Shown piece by piece: positions 15,185-22,384 of a DNA stretch of 38,475 nt (position 1 is the first letter of the stretch; every line of letters begins with the position of its first letter). The DNA is taken from assembly GCA_902462065.1 (NCBI GenBank), contig CABQAK010000018.1, positions 1 through 38,475 on the forward strand, given 5' to 3'. A program made the position numbers and the translations under genes. The notes beneath the pieces are model-generated. The model did not search any database. It saw only the letters and a program-made list of their open reading frames with translations, and was not told where the DNA came from. The stretch comes from an uncultured Collinsella sp. Its GTDB lineage: Bacteria; Actinomycetota; Coriobacteriia; Coriobacteriales; Coriobacteriaceae.

Positions 15185-16246
15185 TTAGTAGTCGAACTGG
15201 TGGTAGTAGCGGCGGTACTTGAGGTTGTGCTTGGTGACCAGCTCGTAGTTGCGCGAGAGGCGGTCGGTGGTCAGCACGGACAGGATCCAGGGCGACACGA
15301 TGACGCGGAAGTCGTCGTCCAGGCCCGGGATCGCGTACTCGGCGGTGTCGATGATGACGTAGTCCTCGTCGCCGGTCACACCGCTGGTGAGGAAGGCGCG
15401 GACGCGCTCGTCGAGGGCGCGGCACTCGTCCTCGCCCATGAACAGGAACACCGGGACGCCGGGCTCGAGCAGCTCGAGCGTGCCGTGGAAGAAGTCGTGC
15501 GAGGTGATGTGGCGGATGCGCTTCCACTGCATCTCCTCGAGCAGGCACATGGAGTACAGGATGGTCTCGCCCCACAGCGCGCCCGAGCCGATGAACATGG
15601 TGTAGTCGGCCAGCGCGTACTTCCTGGCGAGCTCCTCGGCGCGCGGCTCGAAGCGCTTGCGGATGTCGAGCATGTCCTTCCAGACGTCCTTCGTCTGCTC
15701 GATGAACAGGTCGAACTTGGGGAAGCAGCCGCGGCGGTTGAGCAGGCGCAGGCCGAAGCAGTCGGCGAGGTAGTAGCCCTTCTCGCAGCCGCCGGCGCCG
15801 TGGTCGGAGGCCATCATGACGCAGTTCTCGGCGCCCACGGCCTGGCCGATCTTGCCCTCGGGGTTGGTCATGGCGAAGACGCGCACGCCCATCTCCCTCA
15901 TCTTGCCGACGGCCTCGAGCACCTCGGGGGTGGTGCCGGACTCGGAGGCGGTCAGCACGACGGACTTGTCGGTCATGCGCTTGTGGCCCATGACGTTCCA
16001 CTCGGCGGCGTGGATCAGGTAGACCTCGAGGTCGCGGTCGCCGAACTTGTTCATGAGGTACTCGAGCTGCATGAACTCGTCCCAGGTGCCGCCGACGCCC
16101 ATCAGGAAGACGGCGTCGTAGCCCTCTTCGTGCACGCGGTCGGCCAGGGCGGTCATCTTCTTGCCGGCCTCGTAGACGTTCCTGCCGTCCTCGAGGTAGC
16201 CCTCCTGGTCGAAGTGCATGATCTCGATTTTCTCGGTCTCTTTCAT
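15185..16246 (-). CDS. frlB: FrlB/GfrF-like SIS-domain deglycase, distal copy
   Basis: 353 residues with two SIS (sugar isomerase) halves. GVGGTWDE (50-57) and SESGTTPE (101-108) are phosphosugar-binding loops of the first; FIGSGALWGE, the FFHGTLELLEPGVP segment and C-terminal RRYYHQFDY match the FrlB family. FrlB/GfrF split fructoselysine- or glucoselysine-6-phosphate into lysine and glucose-6-phosphate. The protein is identical to the copy at 20335-21396, and the DNA differs at two silent sites (16229, 16241). Third codon positions are almost all G/C, stronger than in the PTS genes. ATG at 16244-16246 follows GGGAGGA. It has its own operator/promoter (16298-16338) and terminator, so it is a one-gene unit. 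Substrate is inferred from context. Confidence 0.75.
   Translation of the reverse strand: MKETEKIEIMHFDQEGYLEDGRNVYEAGKKMTALADRVHEEGYDAVFLMGVGGTWDEFMQLEYLMNKFGDRDLEVYLIHAAEWNVMGHKRMTDKSVVLTASESGTTPEVLEAVGKMREMGVRVFAMTNPEGKIGQAVGAENCVMMASDHGAGGCEKGYYLADCFGLRLLNRRGCFPKFDLFIEQTKDVWKDMLDIRKRFEPRAEELARKYALADYTMFIGSGALWGETILYSMCLLEEMQWKRIRHITSHDFFHGTLELLEPGVPVFLFMGEDECRALDERVRAFLTSGVTGDEDYVIIDTAEYAIPGLDDDFRVIVSPWILSVLTTDRLSRNYELVTKHNLKYRRYYHQFDY
15185..16246. repeat. 1,062-bp direct repeat, copy A
   Basis: Whole-gene repeat of 20335-21396 in the same orientation, offset 5,150 bp. Line-by-line comparison shows only two differences, both silent and both within the first six codons. Similarity stops at the start and stop codons, so only the gene is shared. 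Confidence 0.95.
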
Positions 16247-16297
16247 GTGTGTCCTCCCATCACATGTGCGCAATTCTATACATCGCGCTTCTTGCTG

Positions 16298-16338
16298 ATA
16301 CCAATTATAGCCATACGATTGCTTGTTATTTAATACCA
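16298..16338 (-). promoter_or_regulatory. Promoter with tandem TTGGTAT operators, distal deglycase copy
   Basis: On the minus strand TTGGTATTAAAT (second ATACCA at 16333-16338) precedes a consensus -10 TATAAT (16304-16309) that runs directly into a second TTGGTATC (16298-16305). The two ATACCA repeats start 35 bp apart. The -35 (TTAAAT, 18 bp spacing) overlaps the first repeat. Occupancy of both would block RNA polymerase, so repression by a GntR protein of the locus is the simplest reading. Confidence 0.65.
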
Positions 16339-16359
16339 ATCCAAACTCACGGGAATTTG

Positions 16360-16369
16360 CGGCGAACGG
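16360..16369 (-). promoter_or_regulatory. Shared upstream box, CGGCGAACGG
   Basis: Lies 22 bp upstream of the operator. Similar boxes are found at the same place before EIIC (19262-19271) and the proximal deglycase (21580-21589), and before the lacI-type gene (25023-25032). Confidence 0.4.
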
Positions 16370-16457
16370 TCGGTTTCCTCACCCGAGTGGTATTACAACG
16401 CCAATAGTTGTTTATTTCGAGCGCCACTACCAACGGGCGCTCCACAACTCGCCGGCT

Positions 16458-16502
16458 ATAAAAGCGTTGCGCCAGACCCGCCCAAGCGTTTCCGGCGCAA
16501 CC
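16458..16502 (-). terminator. Probable terminator of the FrlC-like gene
   Basis: GTTGCGCC / GGCGCAAC stem (16466-16501) with a 20-nt loop, followed by GCTTTTATAG on the minus strand, 12 bp past the FrlC-like stop. Confidence 0.5.
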
Positions 16503-16513
16503 GCGCAGTTTAG

Positions 16514-17359
16514 TTATTCGGCTTCCATCTCCGCTGTCACACGGCGATACATCTCGATAACCTGAGTCGTCGCCTTGGACGGATCCTGATAGTAGCGGCC
16601 ATCACACGTCTCGGCCGAGACATAGCCCGTATAGCCGTGGCGCATGAGTGCCTCGAGGTCGGCACGCATATCACGCTCGCCGTCGCCCCAGGCAAGATGC
16701 GTCGTGCCGCCGCCCACATCTACAAAGTGGGTGTGAACGATCTTGTCGCCCAAAACCTCAAAGTAGCCGTCGATCGTGTCGCCGGCAACTTCCATGGCGC
16801 CAAAGTCGATACAGGCCTTCAGGTTGGGACGATCGACCGCCTCGAGGATGCGCGCGACATCCTGTGCGGTGTTGACCAACACGGACTCCGACGGCTGCAG
16901 GGCCTCGAGCGCGACGCGAATACCGCGCGTATCGGCGTAGTCGCACACCGAGCGCAGCATGGCAACGCTGCGGGCCCAGGCGTCCTCAGCCGGCTCGTCC
17001 AGATAGGCCCAACCACTCGTCACCAGAATCTGCGGCACGCCCAACTCAACGGCAACGTCGATCACATTCTTAAAGTACGAGAGGATGCGTTTTTGGCCCG
17101 CCTCACCGCGCACCGCGACGTTCCACGGCTTGGGGTTGTTCTGCTCGGGGCACACGCACACGATCTTGATGCCATACTGGGCGGCAAGATCGCGAATCTT
17201 ATCCACCGATTCGTGCTCATGGCAATCCACATACAGGTGCATCGAGCCGGTCCACAGCTCGATATTGCGATAGCCGGCCTCACCTGCAGCCTTAAAAAAC
17301 GTCTCGATGCTGTAGTAGCGATGGTTGATGTTCATGAGCGAAAGCTCGGGTACGACCAT
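16514..17359 (-). CDS. frlC: FrlC-like sugar epimerase (TIM-barrel xylose-isomerase family)
   Basis: 281 residues of the AP endonuclease 2 / xylose isomerase-like fold. The metal-binding residues appear as Glu in RVALEALQPSES, Asp in KACIDFGAME, His in IVHTHFVD and Glu in GYVSAETCDGRYY. This pattern and the spacing resemble FrlC, which interconverts fructoselysine and psicoselysine (3-epimerisation), feeding the deglycase. ATG at 17357-17359 follows AGGGGAGG. It lies 112 bp after EIID, behind an intrinsic terminator (17386-17423), so it is expected to be expressed less than the transporter. Other ketose epimerases share the fold; context decides here. Confidence 0.65.
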   Translation of the reverse strand: MVVPELSLMNINHRYYSIETFFKAAGEAGYRNIELWTGSMHLYVDCHEHESVDKIRDLAAQYGIKIVCVCPEQNNPKPWNVAVRGEAGQKRILSYFKNVIDVAVELGVPQILVTSGWAYLDEPAEDAWARSVAMLRSVCDYADTRGIRVALEALQPSESVLVNTAQDVARILEAVDRPNLKACIDFGAMEVAGDTIDGYFEVLGDKIVHTHFVDVGGGTTHLAWGDGERDMRADLEALMRHGYTGYVSAETCDGRYYQDPSKATTQVIEMYRRVTAEMEAE

Positions 17360-17385
17360 AGCCCTCCCCTTTCGTACGGAGTTTT

Positions 17386-17423
17386 AAAAAACAGGGGGCC
17401 GCCGCAGATGCGACAAGCCCCCC
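17386..17423 (-). terminator. Intrinsic terminator between EIID and the FrlC-like gene
   Basis: On the minus strand GGGGGGC / GGCCCCC with a roughly 16-nt loop, followed by TGTTTTTTAAAA. It should cut most transcripts after EIID, leaving the epimerase to read-through. Confidence 0.75.
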
Positions 17424-17471
17424 AAAGATCGACGCAACCGTTAGACGCGATGGAAGCGCGATTCGAACATA

Positions 17472-18296
17472 TTAGGCAAGCACGCCAAAGTAAGCGCCGA
17501 TGATGCCCACGACCATGGTGCAGAGGATCAGGACCATCGGGTTGATCTTCTTGGAGAGCAGCCAGTAGTAGAGCCAGAAGGCGGCCATACCGAGCATACC
17601 GGGCATGATGCCGTCCAGGATGTCCTGGAGAGTTTGGGCGGAGTCGCCCTGACCAATGGCGATGGGCAACGAAGCCCAGAACATGTCCTTGCTCATGGCG
17701 CCGACGACCATAACGCCGACAATGCCGACGCAGGCCATGATCTTTTGCATCAGGCCGGTCTTCTGAGCCTCGTCGAGGAAGCCAATGCCTAGCTCATAAC
17801 CCTTGATAGCGCCAAAGATACGAATCAGGAACGCCGGGATGTTGTAGACGAGCAGGAAGGCGATGGGGCCAAAGACGTTGCCGGCCTGGCACAGGCTGAT
17901 GCCCACGGCAGCGGCGACGACGCGCAGGGTGGACAGGAAGAAGGAGTCACCCAGGCCGGAAAGCGGACCCATGAGGGCGGCCTTGATGTCGTTGACGCTC
18001 TCGGGCTCAACCTCGCCACGAGCGACCTTTTCTTCCATGGCCATCGCGATGCCGCCCACGAAGGGAGCGAGCTGCGGGGTGATGTTGAAGAATGCGCTGT
18101 GACGGTGCAAGGCCTCGGCGTAATCATCGGGACGGCCGGCATAGATCTTCTTGAGCATGTTGGCGACCATCAGGCAGAAGGCAATGTTCATCTGCTTGTA
18201 GTAGGTCCAGGAGAATTCCATGCCCAGGGCGCCGGTGTTCACGGCGCTCTTAATGAGGTCGGAGCGAGTAATCTGGTTCTCGGAATTAGAAGTCAT
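17472..18296 (-). CDS. PTS Man-family transporter, EIID membrane subunit
   Basis: 274 residues. EIID of the mannose/glucoselysine PTS forms the membrane channel with EIIC. Family segments include LGMEFSWTYYKQMNIAFCLMV near the N-terminus (in part), HSAFFNITPQLAPFVGGIAMAMEE, KAALMGPLSGLGDSFF and three C-terminal hydrophobic segments. ATG at 18294-18296 overlaps the end of EIIC by 11 nt and follows GGGGATGAGGA, so translation is coupled. An upstream in-frame start is rejected because it lies inside the EIIC frame. Man-family membership fits glucoselysine (gfr-type) uptake. Confidence 0.9.
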   Translation of the reverse strand: MTSNSENQITRSDLIKSAVNTGALGMEFSWTYYKQMNIAFCLMVANMLKKIYAGRPDDYAEALHRHSAFFNITPQLAPFVGGIAMAMEEKVARGEVEPESVNDIKAALMGPLSGLGDSFFLSTLRVVAAAVGISLCQAGNVFGPIAFLLVYNIPAFLIRIFGAIKGYELGIGFLDEAQKTGLMQKIMACVGIVGVMVVGAMSKDMFWASLPIAIGQGDSAQTLQDILDGIMPGMLGMAAFWLYYWLLSKKINPMVLILCTMVVGIIGAYFGVLA

Positions 18297-19059
18297 CGTC
18301 CTCATCCCCTTCCACAGAAAGCTGGGGCTGGGCGCCACCAAGGCCCAGCAGGTCGTACTTGTCGATGCCGATGATGATTGCGATCAGAGCGACGCCGAGG
18401 ACGGGCACGTTGGCATAGGAGCACAGCAGGAAGCCCAGGAAGTAGAACGGCACGAGCTGCTTGGTAAGCACCAGACGGCCGAGCATGGCGAAGCCCATGG
18501 CAGGCAGGATGTTGGCTGCGACGCCAAAGCCATCGAGGACGAACGTCGGGATGAAGTCGAGCAGGCCCTGAACGGCGTCGGCACCCAGATAGAAGGAGAC
18601 CGAGCACAGGATAAAGGCCAGGACGACAATCACGAGACCGATAATCCAGTGCATAGCGTAGATACCCTTGAGGTTACCCTTGCTGGCAAAGACGTCGGCA
18701 CGGTCGACCAGAAGGGGCATACCGGCGTTGACGACGTTCTTAATGGCCAGGCACAGAGTGGCGATGGGCATCGCGAGCGCGATAGCGGCCTCGGTGCTCT
18801 GACCCAGCTGAATAGCGAAGGCGCAGGCGAGCACACCGCCAATACACTCATCGGGCGGCACGTAAGCGCCGATGGAGATTGAACCCATGAAGAGCAGCTC
18901 GAGGCTCGCACCGATGGCGAGGCCGGACTGCAGGTCCCCGAGGACTATGCCGACGAGCGGGCACAGAACGATCGGGCGGAACGCATAGAGCGTACCGAGC
19001 TGATAATCGAGCTTACCGAAGGCAGCGATAAGTCCGATGAGGATCGCTTGAACAAGCAT
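18286..19059 (-). CDS. PTS Man-family transporter, EIIC membrane subunit
   Basis: 257 residues, hydrophobic throughout with about seven to eight membrane segments; the substrate-binding subunit of the permease. GTLYAFRPIVLCPLVGIVLGD (in part), IGASLELLFMGSISIGAYVPPDE and the Asp/Glu-rich C-terminus are typical. ATG at 19057-19059 follows AAAGGGAGG. It starts a new transcription segment: a 294-bp gap from EIIB contains a GC hairpin and a promoter with the locus operator (19200-19238). Confidence 0.9.
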   Translation of the reverse strand: MLVQAILIGLIAAFGKLDYQLGTLYAFRPIVLCPLVGIVLGDLQSGLAIGASLELLFMGSISIGAYVPPDECIGGVLACAFAIQLGQSTEAAIALAMPIATLCLAIKNVVNAGMPLLVDRADVFASKGNLKGIYAMHWIIGLVIVVLAFILCSVSFYLGADAVQGLLDFIPTFVLDGFGVAANILPAMGFAMLGRLVLTKQLVPFYFLGFLLCSYANVPVLGVALIAIIIGIDKYDLLGLGGAQPQLSVEGDEDDDF

Positions 19060-19199
19060 TGTTCCTCCCTTTGATCCCTCTTGGATCCGCGCGGCGATTC
19101 CCGACTTGTCAGCGCGCCCTTTTCCATGCCGACAATCGCCCAGACAGATCCAGCTTGTACCGGTGTGCTGTTAACACCTAAACCGGTGCAAATGATTTG

Positions 19200-19238
19200 A
19201 TACCAATTATATAGTTATGAGAAAACTATTTAATACCA
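19200..19238 (-). promoter_or_regulatory. Promoter with tandem TTGGTAT operators upstream of EIIC-EIID
   Basis: Same layout as at 16298: TTGGTATTAAAT (repeat at 19233-19238), -10 TATAAT (19206-19211) and an overlapping TTGGTATC (19200-19207); the repeats start 33 bp apart. The upstream box CGGTGAACGG is at 19262-19271. The transcript would have a leader of about 140 nt before EIIC; ACCGGTG occurs twice in it (19160-19166, 19183-19189). Confidence 0.6.
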
Positions 19239-19319
19239 ATCGCTCAACGGGCGTGTACTCCCGGTGAACGGTAGATGGGGGTAACGGGTAAAGCGTTTAT
19301 CCGGTACGCCCACGAATAG

Positions 19320-19342
19320 GGGCGGCGCCGTGCGCGCCGCCC
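19320..19342 (-). terminator. GC hairpin downstream of EIIB
   Basis: GGGCGGCGC / GCGCCGCCC, a perfect 9-bp stem 11 bp past the EIIB stop. The following CCCCTATTCG has no T-run, so it may be a 3' protecting or processing hairpin rather than a true terminator. Confidence 0.45.
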
Positions 19343-19353
19343 GTGGTTCCCAA

Positions 19354-19836
19354 TTAGAGGGCGCTTAGGGCATCGACCTTGGGGTCGTCGGCCAGAGCGC
19401 GAATCTCGACCTCGACACCGCGGCCGACGAGCTCGCGAATGTCCTCTTCCTCGGCAGCAGTCACAAAGATCTGGCGGGAGATCTTACGGGCATCGGGACG
19501 CTGCTCGTCCTTGGACTTGGTGTTGCCCAGGTTGACGGAGGTGATCTGCGGGCAGCCGTCGACAAGCTGCTTGGCCTCGGCGATGCTGGCGACGCAGATG
19601 ATCATCTTGTACTTATCGGTAACACCGGAGTTGATGGCCTCGATGGCGTGCTCCATGTCCTTGATGACGAGCTTGACGTTGGCCGGCTTTCCCATCTTGA
19701 GCGTAGTCTTCCAGACGGGATCGTTGGCAACCTTGTCGCCAACGCAGAAGATGCAGTCAGAGCCCAAGCCCTGGACCCAAGAGACGGCCACCTGGCCATG
19801 AAGCAGACGATGGTCGACGCGAAGCAGTTGAATCAT
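19354..19836 (-). CDS. PTS Man-family EIIB
   Basis: 160-residue cytoplasmic phosphocarrier that passes phosphate from EIIA to the incoming sugar. The phosphorylated His lies in RVDHRLLHGQVAVSWV near residue 14, the canonical EIIB-Man site. KTTLKMGKPANVKLVI and VNLGNTKSKDEQRPDARKIS (in part) are further family segments. ATG at 19834-19836 follows GGGGGTC. It is 57 bp after EIIA with a small GCCGG/CCGGC hairpin between them. EIIA and EIIB are separate polypeptides here. Confidence 0.92.
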   Translation of the reverse strand: MIQLLRVDHRLLHGQVAVSWVQGLGSDCIFCVGDKVANDPVWKTTLKMGKPANVKLVIKDMEHAIEAINSGVTDKYKMIICVASIAEAKQLVDGCPQITSVNLGNTKSKDEQRPDARKISRQIFVTAAEEEDIRELVGRGVEVEIRALADDPKVDALSAL

Positions 19837-19893
19837 GATTGACCCCCAAAGGTCTCATGCCGGAAACCCGGCCCCATTAATAGCAGGCGGTGA

Positions 19894-20313
19894 CTAGAAC
19901 TCTTCCTCGTCATCCGCATCGGTCAGCAGGTCGTTGACAAACTTGACGCGCGTGTCGTCAGCCGCGAGGATCTCGCGGATAACCTGATCGGCGGGAGCCT
20001 CCTGGTCCGAAAAGAGCAGCTGGATCAGCAGCGGCAGATTCATGTTGGCAACCAGGTAGGTGTTGGGGCGCGTCTGGACGATCTTGGTGAACTCGTTGTT
20101 GACGCTGCCGCCAAACAGGTCGGTGCACACGATTACGTCGTCGGCGGGGTCGAAGGTCGCCAGGAGCTTGGCGGCCTCCTCGGCGACGTCGGTGCGGCCG
20201 TCGACAAACATTGACAAATCGTGAACGTTATCGCGCGCGCCCGAGAGCAGCTCGGTGCTCTCCTTGATGCCGGTCGCAAAATGCGCGTGGCTGGCGAAGA
20301 TGTATTGCCTCAT
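19894..20313 (-). CDS. PTS Man-family EIIA
   Basis: 139-residue cytoplasmic EIIA that accepts phosphate from HPr. The N-terminus MRQYIFASHAHFATG holds the phosphorylatable His (His9), VIVCTDLFGGSVNNEF is the typical second motif, and the C-terminus is acidic (DADDEEEF). ATG at 20311-20313 follows GGGGGAAA, 21 bp after the proximal deglycase stop, so the two are co-transcribed. An in-frame start 15 bp earlier lacks a ribosome site. Confidence 0.92.
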   Translation of the reverse strand: MRQYIFASHAHFATGIKESTELLSGARDNVHDLSMFVDGRTDVAEEAAKLLATFDPADDVIVCTDLFGGSVNNEFTKIVQTRPNTYLVANMNLPLLIQLLFSDQEAPADQVIREILAADDTRVKFVNDLLTDADDEEEF

Positions 20314-20334
20314 TGCGGTTTCCCCCAAATGAAA

Positions 20335-21396
20335 TTAGTAGTCGAACTGGTGGTAGTAGCGGCGGTACTTGAGGTTGTGCTTGGTGACCAGCTCGTAGTT
20401 GCGCGAGAGGCGGTCGGTGGTCAGCACGGACAGGATCCAGGGCGACACGATGACGCGGAAGTCGTCGTCCAGGCCCGGGATCGCGTACTCGGCGGTGTCG
20501 ATGATGACGTAGTCCTCGTCGCCGGTCACACCGCTGGTGAGGAAGGCGCGGACGCGCTCGTCGAGGGCGCGGCACTCGTCCTCGCCCATGAACAGGAACA
20601 CCGGGACGCCGGGCTCGAGCAGCTCGAGCGTGCCGTGGAAGAAGTCGTGCGAGGTGATGTGGCGGATGCGCTTCCACTGCATCTCCTCGAGCAGGCACAT
20701 GGAGTACAGGATGGTCTCGCCCCACAGCGCGCCCGAGCCGATGAACATGGTGTAGTCGGCCAGCGCGTACTTCCTGGCGAGCTCCTCGGCGCGCGGCTCG
20801 AAGCGCTTGCGGATGTCGAGCATGTCCTTCCAGACGTCCTTCGTCTGCTCGATGAACAGGTCGAACTTGGGGAAGCAGCCGCGGCGGTTGAGCAGGCGCA
20901 GGCCGAAGCAGTCGGCGAGGTAGTAGCCCTTCTCGCAGCCGCCGGCGCCGTGGTCGGAGGCCATCATGACGCAGTTCTCGGCGCCCACGGCCTGGCCGAT
21001 CTTGCCCTCGGGGTTGGTCATGGCGAAGACGCGCACGCCCATCTCCCTCATCTTGCCGACGGCCTCGAGCACCTCGGGGGTGGTGCCGGACTCGGAGGCG
21101 GTCAGCACGACGGACTTGTCGGTCATGCGCTTGTGGCCCATGACGTTCCACTCGGCGGCGTGGATCAGGTAGACCTCGAGGTCGCGGTCGCCGAACTTGT
21201 TCATGAGGTACTCGAGCTGCATGAACTCGTCCCAGGTGCCGCCGACGCCCATCAGGAAGACGGCGTCGTAGCCCTCTTCGTGCACGCGGTCGGCCAGGGC
21301 GGTCATCTTCTTGCCGGCCTCGTAGACGTTCCTGCCGTCCTCGAGGTAGCCCTCCTGGTCGAAGTGCATGATCTCGATCTTCTCGGTCTCCTTCAT
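20335..21396 (-). CDS. frlB: FrlB/GfrF-like SIS-domain deglycase, proximal copy
   Basis: Encodes the same 353 residues as the gene at 15185-16246, and is the first gene of the EIIA-EIIB transcript. Motifs are as described there. The ribosome site differs (AAAGGAGCGGGA before ATG at 21394-21396), as do all flanking bases. It follows the operator region 21515-21554. No sugar kinase is present, as expected when a PTS phosphorylates the substrate on entry; this favours a deglycase acting on a PTS-delivered 6-phosphate. Fructosyl-asparagine (FraB-like) is an alternative substrate. Confidence 0.75.
   Translation of the reverse strand: MKETEKIEIMHFDQEGYLEDGRNVYEAGKKMTALADRVHEEGYDAVFLMGVGGTWDEFMQLEYLMNKFGDRDLEVYLIHAAEWNVMGHKRMTDKSVVLTASESGTTPEVLEAVGKMREMGVRVFAMTNPEGKIGQAVGAENCVMMASDHGAGGCEKGYYLADCFGLRLLNRRGCFPKFDLFIEQTKDVWKDMLDIRKRFEPRAEELARKYALADYTMFIGSGALWGETILYSMCLLEEMQWKRIRHITSHDFFHGTLELLEPGVPVFLFMGEDECRALDERVRAFLTSGVTGDEDYVIIDTAEYAIPGLDDDFRVIVSPWILSVLTTDRLSRNYELVTKHNLKYRRYYHQFDY
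20335..21396. repeat. 1,062-bp direct repeat, copy B
   Basis: Partner of 15185-16246, same orientation; the region between the copies carries the FrlC-like, EIID, EIIC, EIIB and EIIA genes. Confidence 0.95.
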
Positions 21397-21514
21397 TCCC
21401 GCTCCTTTCACGAGCAGTTTGAATTGTCGCACGGATTGAACGGGCTTGCCGCCCCGTCGCACCGCTTAACCTTGTGGACATCTTGTCCCAAGCTCAACAA
21501 TTCAAAGGTTCTTA

Positions 21515-21554
21515 ATACCAGTGAACGATTACAGGTTAGCCGTTTTTAATACCG
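21515..21554 (-). promoter_or_regulatory. Operator region upstream of the proximal deglycase
   Basis: Two ATACCA/ATACCG repeats start 34 bp apart (21515-21520 and 21549-21554), the same arrangement as at 16298 and 19200, but the -10 is less clear (TGTAAT between the repeats). The upstream box CGGTAGACGG lies at 21580-21589. The start codon is about 120 bp downstream. Confidence 0.5.
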
Positions 21555-21628
21555 ATTTTTTGATTTCATCCTCCCCTCTCGGTAGACGGTCAGTTTTTGC
21601 CGCTCATCGGTCAAGCGACATATATCCG

Positions 21629-21665
21629 TAAAAACGAGCGCCCCCGCTGTGCGCAGGGACGCTCT
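21629..21665 (-). terminator. Intrinsic terminator of the GntR pair
   Basis: GAGCG-CCC-GC / GC-GGG-CGCTC imperfect stem followed by GTTTTTAC on the minus strand, 6 bp past the GntR stop at 21671. Confidence 0.7.
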
Positions 21666-21670
21666 AGACG

Positions 21671-22384
21671 CTAATAGTTGTAGGTATATCCGCCGGCGTC
21701 GCCGCGGGTAAAAGACTTGGCATGCTCGATTGCCTGCCCACTCGAGTCATAGGTCAGGCCTTCCAGCACGAGCGCAAGATCGCCCGGCTCAAGATTAAGC
21801 AAGCTCGCATCGCGTGCGCCCAGCGCCTCGATATCGAGTTTCTCTACCGACTGATCTGGCTTGCGTCCCAACATATCGTAGGTCTCGAACAGGCTGAATA
21901 CCGAAATGTCCACGCCTTCGATGCCCGGAAACAGCAGGCACGGAATCAGCGTCATCTCGATCGATACGGGCTCACCATCGATGCAGTTGAGGCGGCGCAC
22001 CGAGTAAAGTAGATCGTCCTCGGCGATGCCAAACAAGTCGGCATAATACGGGCCGGCGTAGCGTTTGGAGCGCGCCAGGATGCGCACCGACGGCGTCGCG
22101 CCCGATGCCAGAACCGACTGACGGAAGCCGCCCTTGCGTTCGTGCTCGTCAAACCACTTGTGTCCCACAAAGGCGCCTTTGCCCTGCACGCGACGAATCT
22201 GGCCACTTTTGACCAGCTCGTCCATGGCGCTTCGGATTGTCAGGCGCGTCGTGCCAAACTCCTCGGCCAGCTCGTTTTCGGACGGAATCATCGAGCCCGT
22301 CGGGTAGTCGCCGCGCTCGATTCGCTCCGCAATGCAGCGGCGAATTTGTTTGTAAACCGGCAAGTCTTCTACTGCATCAGCCAT
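21671..22384 (-). CDS. GntR/HutC-family transcriptional regulator (UTRA sensor), first
   Basis: 237 residues. Residues about 8-75 are the winged helix: YKQIRRCIAERIERGDYPTGSMIPSENEL (in part) and FGTTRLTIRSAMDELVKSG with GKGAFV. From about 95 to the end is a UTRA ligand domain, which in this family binds sugar phosphates or amino sugars. It is likely a repressor of the adjacent PTS/deglycase genes that is relieved by the phosphorylated substrate. The ATG lies 16 nt inside the end of the second GntR gene, so the two proteins are made together. Which of the two binds TTGGTAT is unknown. Confidence 0.85.
   Translation of the reverse strand: MADAVEDLPVYKQIRRCIAERIERGDYPTGSMIPSENELAEEFGTTRLTIRSAMDELVKSGQIRRVQGKGAFVGHKWFDEHERKGGFRQSVLASGATPSVRILARSKRYAGPYYADLFGIAEDDLLYSVRRLNCIDGEPVSIEMTLIPCLLFPGIEGVDISVFSLFETYDMLGRKPDQSVEKLDIEALGARDASLLNLEPGDLALVLEGLTYDSSGQAIEHAKSFTRGDAGGYTYNY

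Noticed and set aside
20221..21549. Long plus-strand frames opposite both deglycase copies
   Set aside because: They appear twice only because the gene is duplicated; composition is that of an antisense shadow.
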